From NCBI GenBank assembly GCA_031264715.1, contig JAISDP010000213.1, positions 1-7,593 on the forward strand: a stretch of 7,593 bases of DNA, read 5' to 3'. How positions within the stretch are numbered: position 1 is the first letter of the stretch; the number at the start of each line of letters is the position of its first letter. The position numbers and the translations under genes are program-made. Source of the stretch: Bacteroidales bacterium (GTDB lineage: Bacteria > Bacteroidota > Bacteroidia > Bacteroidales > UBA4181). The notes under the pieces were generated by a model. The model was not told the origin of the DNA, did no database searches, and saw only the letters and a program-made list of their open reading frames with translations. This document shows, one piece after another, positions 4,973 through 7,593 of the stretch.

Positions 4973-7429
4973 CTACATCGGATCAACGTCTGCTACTACC
5001 TGCAACGATTTGTAAGCAGGTAATTGCCGGATGTTGTTGATGGCTTCGGCTAAAAGCTCCTTTACCTTTTGCACCGATGCATGTTTTTCGATTTTCAACA
5101 GGATATTTTCGAGGTAATAGGTTTGTACGCGCGAGATAAGAGGCGTTTCGGGTCCCAGCACACGCCGTCCGAAGATTTTCACCAGGTACTCGGCCAATTC
5201 CCCGGACGCCAGGTGGAGCACATCCTTATTCTTGTGTTTCAACGTCAGGCGAATCAACCTGTAGAACGGCGGGTATTTGTATTTTTCGCGTTCGGCAAGT
5301 TGCGAAGCGTACATACCGGCGTAATCGTTGGCGATAACGTATTGCAGTATCGGGTGTTGCGGGCTGGATGCCTGGATAATTACCTGTCCGCGTTCACCGG
5401 CACGCCCGGCTCGTCCGCTCACTTGCGTCATCAACTGGTAGCTGCGCTCGTCTGCCCGGAAATCGGGAAAGTTGAGCATATTGTCGGCATTCAGAACCCC
5501 TGCCAAGCGTACATTTTCGAAATTCAACCCTTTGGTGACCATTTGCGTGCCCACCAGTATGTCCGTTTTCCCTTCCTCGAAAGCGGCAATGATCTTTTCG
5601 TAGCTGTTGCGGGTGCGCGATGTGTCGAGGTCCAGCCGGGCAATATGTGCGTGGGGAAAGAATAGCTTCAACTCATCCTCTATCCTTTCGGTGCCGAACC
5701 CTACGGTACTGATGTCCAAACTGCCGCAAGCCGGGCATTGATGTATATTCTCGGCGCTGTAGCCGCAATAGTGGCACAGCAGGCGGTCGGAGAACCTGTG
5801 ATAGGTGAGGCTTACGTCGCAACGCTCGCAACGCGGGATATATTCACACACGCGGCATTGCACGTAAGGAGCGAACCCTCGCCGGTTCTGGAACAGGATG
5901 GCCTGCTTTCCAGCCTTCAATGTTTCGTCAATGGCCGTTAACAGGTCGGGATGGAAGTGCATCTGCATCTTTTCGCGTTTCCGCCCAAGCGTGGTATCGG
6001 CAATCTGTACATCCGGCAGGTCCATGCCGGCATAGCGTTGCTGCAACTCCACCAGGCCATACTTGCCTTCCCGTGCGTTGTAATAACTCTCGATAGCAGG
6101 AGTGGCTGTTCCCAGCAGGGTTTTGGCGCCATACATGGAAGCCAGCATGATGGCTGTATCGCGGGCATGGTAACGTGGCGCCGGATCGTACTGTTTGTAC
6201 GTATTTTCATGTTCTTCGTCAACAATCACCAGTCCGAGGTTCGCAAAAGGCAGGAAAATACTTGAACGGACACCCAGCACAACGCTGTAACCGCCGGGCT
6301 TGCCGACATTGTTCCACACCTCCACCCGCTCGGCATCGGGAAATTTGGAATGATAGATACCGACTTTGTTGCCGAATACGATTTTCAGCCGGTCGATGAT
6401 TTGCGCTGTGAGCGCTATCCCCGGCAACAGGTACAATACCTGCCGGCCCTGGCGGATTTGTTCTTCGATCAGCCTGATGTAGATTTCGGTTTTCCCGCTT
6501 GATGTGACCCCGTGCAACAACACTGCGTCTTTCGTGGCAAATGCCCCGCGGATCTGTTCCATAGCAGTTTGCTGGTGCGGGGTCAATTCGGGCAGGCCGC
6601 CATCGCCGGACGTACCGGAGTCTAAGCGTGACACTTCTTTCGCATAAAGCTCCAGCACTTTTTTCCTGGCAAGGTTATGAAGCGTTTCGGCCTGGGCATG
6701 GCCAGCCTGCAACAGTTCCTTTTTGGTGACTTCGCGTTGCGGACGCCCGGAAAATACGCCGGATAAGCGCACAAAGTTCATCAGTATTTCCAACTGCCTG
6801 GGAGCCCTCTCTAACGCATCGAATGTGGTTTTCATCTTTGTTTCACTGTCCAGTGCCGGGTGAAGCCGCACACAGGACTCAAACCGGGGTTTATAACGAC
6901 CGGCAATCACTTCCTCCACCCACAGGGCTTCTTTGTCTACCAGCGATTGCACCACGCGCATCAGGTCCCTGTGCTTGTATATGGCGGCAATTTCGCCCAC
7001 CGGGAGGGATTTCCTGCTGTGCATGAGGTGCAGTACTTCTTCCTCGTGACTGTTCAGTTCGTCGCATTGCACGTAAGCCTCGTTGTAGAATACCTTCGTT
7101 TCACTTTCCAGCTTCAACCCCGACGGCATGGCTGCTTTCATCACTTCGCCGACGGTACACATGTAATAAGCGGCGATCCAATGCCACAACCGTATCTGCA
7201 AATCGTTCACCACGGGACGCTCGTCCAATACCGACACTATTTCCTTGACCGCATACGGTACTGTGTCACGATCGTGTATTTCCTGCACTATGGCCGAATA
7301 AAACTTGCGGGCGCCGAACGGCACAATTACCCGCACACCCTTCCGTGCCTGTGCTGCCAGGTCGGCGGGCACCGAATAGGTGAAACTTCGCGGAAGCGCT
7401 AAAGGCAATATGACATCGACGAAAAGCAA
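4973..7429 (-). CDS. priA: Primosomal protein N' (PriA), replication-restart helicase
   Basis: PriA recognises abandoned replication forks and D-loops, unwinds them 3' to 5' and loads the primosome for restart. At 818 residues it matches the longer Bacteroidota form (E. coli PriA is 732). The N-terminal 3'-end-binding domain starts at DVILPL and includes RVIVPFG. Helicase motifs are Walker A GVTSSGKTE (307-315), motif Ia LLPGIALTAQ (334-343), DEEH (404-407), GTATP (440-444), GTQMVTKGLNF (627-637) and QVSGRAGR (669-676). Eight zinc-binding cysteines are present (525, 528, 534, 537, 552, 555, 565, 568). Motif Ia has Gly337 where PriA proteins normally have Glu. The start is TTG (7429-7427): upstream the frame is open for 24 codons to a TAA at 7504-7502 with no ATG, GTG or TTG, and the next Met is residue 90, inside conserved sequence. 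It lies four bases after a small lipoprotein-like ORF and probably shares its promoter. Confidence 0.96.
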   Translation of the reverse strand: MLFVDVILPLALPRSFTYSVPADLAAQARKGVRVIVPFGARKFYSAIVQEIHDRDTVPYAVKEIVSVLDERPVVNDLQIRLWHWIAAYYMCTVGEVMKAAMPSGLKLESETKVFYNEAYVQCDELNSHEEEVLHLMHSRKSLPVGEIAAIYKHRDLMRVVQSLVDKEALWVEEVIAGRYKPRFESCVRLHPALDSETKMKTTFDALERAPRQLEILMNFVRLSGVFSGRPQREVTKKELLQAGHAQAETLHNLARKKVLELYAKEVSRLDSGTSGDGGLPELTPHQQTAMEQIRGAFATKDAVLLHGVTSSGKTEIYIRLIEEQIRQGRQVLYLLPGIALTAQIIDRLKIVFGNKVGIYHSKFPDAERVEVWNNVGKPGGYSVVLGVRSSIFLPFANLGLVIVDEEHENTYKQYDPAPRYHARDTAIMLASMYGAKTLLGTATPAIESYYNAREGKYGLVELQQRYAGMDLPDVQIADTTLGRKREKMQMHFHPDLLTAIDETLKAGKQAILFQNRRGFAPYVQCRVCEYIPRCERCDVSLTYHRFSDRLLCHYCGYSAENIHQCPACGSLDISTVGFGTERIEDELKLFFPHAHIARLDLDTSRTRNSYEKIIAAFEEGKTDILVGTQMVTKGLNFENVRLAGVLNADNMLNFPDFRADERSYQLMTQVSGRAGRAGERGQVIIQASSPQHPILQYVIANDYAGMYASQLAEREKYKYPPFYRLIRLTLKHKNKDVLHLASGELAEYLVKIFGRRVLGPETPLISRVQTYYLENILLKIEKHASVQKVKELLAEAINNIRQLPAYKSLQVVADVDPM

Positions 7430-7433
7430 TGGA

Positions 7434-7514
7434 CTATTTGTTAAGTTTCGAATAATATGACGTGCAGGATACCAATAAAGTAACCACCCATAAGATGCCG
7501 ATTATTCTTTTCAT
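7434..7514 (-). CDS. 26-residue lipoprotein-like small ORF upstream of priA
   Basis: ATG at 7514-7512 opens 26 codons ending in TAG (7436-7434). The product begins MKRIIGILW, continues through a hydrophobic VVTLLV and reaches a lipobox LVSC at residues 14-17. Only nine residues follow Cys17 (TSYYSKLNK). If processed, it would leave a ten-residue lipidated peptide, a layout like small lysis or entericidin-type lipoproteins, though no homology is claimed. It may instead act as a leader peptide: its stop is four bases before the TTG start of priA, so translational coupling is likely. A near-perfect promoter lies about 25 bases upstream of its ATG, making it the first ORF of the transcript. It is short enough to arise by chance, but basic N-terminus, hydrophobic core, lipobox, spacing and promoter all agree. 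Confidence 0.55.
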   Translation of the reverse strand: MKRIIGILWVVTLLVSCTSYYSKLNK

Positions 7515-7538
7515 GATACCCGATTTAGATCAACCATA

Positions 7539-7570
7539 CAAAGATATGGGTTTTATTTGTAGGCTGCAAA
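7539..7570 (-). promoter_or_regulatory. Bacteroidota-type promoter for the small ORF and priA
   Basis: On the minus strand a TTTG -33 box (7570-7567) is followed by exactly 20 bases and then TATCTTTG (7546-7539), a perfect TAnnTTTG -7 box. Transcription should begin near 7532, about 18 bases before the small ORF's ATG. No other candidate lies between here and the priA start, so priA probably uses it too. Confidence 0.8.
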
Positions 7571-7580
7571 ACTGCCTACA
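7558..7580. promoter_or_regulatory. Palindrome overlapping the -33 box, candidate operator
   Basis: TGTAGGC (7558-7564) and GCCTACA (7574-7580) are perfect inverted repeats around a 9-base centre that contains the promoter's -33 box. No T run follows on either strand, so a terminator is unlikely. A dyad centred on a promoter element fits a repressor or activator site. The regulator is unknown. Confidence 0.5.
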
Positions 7581-7593
7581 GGGTTGGACCCGT

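Noticed and set aside
5069..7402. Open frames on the plus strand across the priA region
   Set aside because: All are antisense to priA, whose motifs run unbroken from end to end; their translations show no domains.

Overview
The window looks like chromosomal DNA from a member of the Bacteroidota, most likely the order Bacteroidales. Three things point there. Promoter-like sequences fit the Bacteroidota form (TTTG, about 20 bases, TAnnTTTG) rather than the E. coli form. Gene starts are preceded by A/T-rich leaders without Shine-Dalgarno motifs. The proteins are also of Bacteroidota style: a Tat-exported Gfo/Idh/MocA oxidoreductase with a lipobox, an Ig-like lipoprotein, and a PriA with the KGLNF version of helicase motif V. 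A genus cannot be assigned from the sequence alone.

Layout, left to right. Positions 1-1368 (+) hold a Gfo/Idh/MocA-family oxidoreductase whose start codon lies off the left edge, closed by a strong GNRA-looped terminator at 1425-1456. Positions 1549-2418 (+) encode a YitT-type integral membrane protein with its own weak promoter. Positions 2542-3258 (+) encode an OmpR/PhoB-type response regulator behind a Bacteroidota-type promoter, with no sensor kinase beside it. The gap 3259-3896 has no convincing gene. It carries a stem-loop made of near-identical direct repeats and a tandem array of 23-bp units. Positions 3897-4622 (+) encode a lipoprotein with one Ig-like domain, closed by a 12-bp perfect hairpin terminator. 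Positions 4716-4922 form a MITE-like structure: a 141-bp core with 13-bp terminal inverted repeats, flanked by perfect 33-bp direct repeats. Positions 7429-4973 (-) encode the replication-restart helicase PriA, starting at TTG. Four bases upstream of priA, at 7514-7434 (-), is a 26-codon open frame encoding a tiny lipoprotein-like peptide. It sits behind the best promoter in the window (TTTG-N20-TATCTTTG), whose upstream box lies inside a palindrome.

The genes do not form one pathway. The plus-strand genes look like separate transcription units, and priA is transcribed toward the lipoprotein gene. The points most worth following are the small lipoprotein ORF with its operator-like promoter in front of priA, the inverted-repeat element between the convergent genes, the 23-bp tandem array, and an apparent Glu-to-Gly change in a conserved PriA helicase motif.
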